In this document: piece by piece, positions 5,212 to 5,467 of the stretch
How positions within the stretch are numbered: position 1 is the first letter of the stretch
Layout: each line of letters begins with the position of its first letter
Source: Clostridium sp. CAG:780
GTDB taxonomy: Bacteria; Bacillota; Clostridia; TANB77; CAG-508
Reading direction: 5' to 3'
Assembly (NCBI GenBank): GCA_000434195.1
Contig: HF994442.1
Coordinates: 3,246 to 8,712 of the forward strand
DNA: 5,467 nucleotides
Made by a program: the position numbers and the translations under genes
Notes under the pieces: model-generated
Seen by the model: the letters and a program-made list of their open reading frames with translations, nothing else
Databases searched by the model: none
What the model was told of the DNA's origin: nothing

Positions 5212-5467
5212 TTATACTGTACCACGCTCTTCTATCAACCTTAATGGTTCTGATAAATCAGATTCTTGCCAAATTGGCATTACTTTTGTATAGTATTCAT
5301 TTTCGGCAATTTTTACTTTTAATATTTTATATCCTAATCCTATATATTCTTCATAACCAGATATTACCGAGTCTGATATATACACATTTACAACTCGAAC
5401 AAATATTGGCTCTTCATTGTTGTCTACTTTATTTTTGTCTACGATGCAGAATATTACTCCTAGAATT
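5212..5467 (-). CDS. C-terminal part of an unidentified protein (partial)
   Basis: An open frame enters from the right edge and ends at a TAA at 5212-5214, giving 84 residues without a start. It begins ILGVIFCIVDKNK, hydrophobic and then charged, which could be the end of a membrane segment or signal sequence. The remainder is soluble with many acidic and aromatic residues (ISGYEEYIGLGYKI, MPIWQESDLSEP). Codon use and a continuous frame in AT-rich DNA support a real gene. I do not recognise a family. It ends 34 bases before the -35 box of the 5S-like RNA, and no clear terminator separates them. Confidence 0.7.
   Translation of the reverse strand, partial: ILGVIFCIVDKNKVDNNEEPIFVRVVNVYISDSVISGYEEYIGLGYKILKVKIAENEYYTKVMPIWQESDLSEPLRLIEERGTV

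Noticed and set aside
1..5467. CRISPR arrays, insertion sequences or direct repeats of mobile elements
   Set aside because: I saw no regularly spaced repeats, transposase motifs or terminal inverted repeats; the inverted repeats present are explained as terminators.

Overview
The window is AT-rich, with short gene gaps, AGGAGG-type ribosome binding sites, TTGACA/TATAAT-type promoters and hairpin-plus-T-run terminators. This suggests a low-GC Bacillota (Clostridia-like, possibly an uncultured gut lineage). No species can be named from the sequence. Every protein gene I can support lies on the minus strand. The left end carries plus-strand RNA features.

Layout, left to right. (1) 1-228: the last ten bases of a plus-strand tRNA (best fit tRNA-Gly) with its terminator, then a possible small-RNA unit ending in a bidirectional terminator. 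(2) 308-1683, minus: a two-gene operon with its own promoter, encoding an HD-domain phosphohydrolase-like protein and then a NapH-like membrane iron-sulfur protein. (3) 1701-2218, minus: gene debris. A response-regulator gene has an intact promoter, RBS and start but stops after 31 codons. It is followed out of frame by a piece of a repetitive secreted-type (beta-helix-like) protein that runs into an unrelated charged tail. (4) 2201-4848, minus: a three-gene ABC exporter operon of the COG4586/COG4587/COG3694 type (ATPase, permease 1, permease 2). Permease 2 is broken by a single extra A. (5) 4954-5178, minus: an isolated transcription unit with a near-consensus promoter and a strong terminator. 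Its RNA contains a very clear 5S rRNA core (helices II and III and their loops), but the rest of 5S is missing or unrecognisable. (6) 5212-5467, minus: the C-terminal end of an unidentified protein whose start lies outside the window.

The most interesting part is the 5S-like RNA. It lies directly upstream of the ABC exporter operon, in the same orientation, and its terminator ends about 105 bp before the ATPase start. I see no convincing promoter in those 105 bp. The 5S-like RNA could therefore be a stand-alone small RNA, a decayed 5S gene, or the 5' leader and attenuator of the exporter operon. Sequence alone cannot decide. The exporter family exports unknown substrates (drug or peptide export is often assumed), and the frameshift in permease 2 means the operon may be inactive unless the extra base is a sequencing error.
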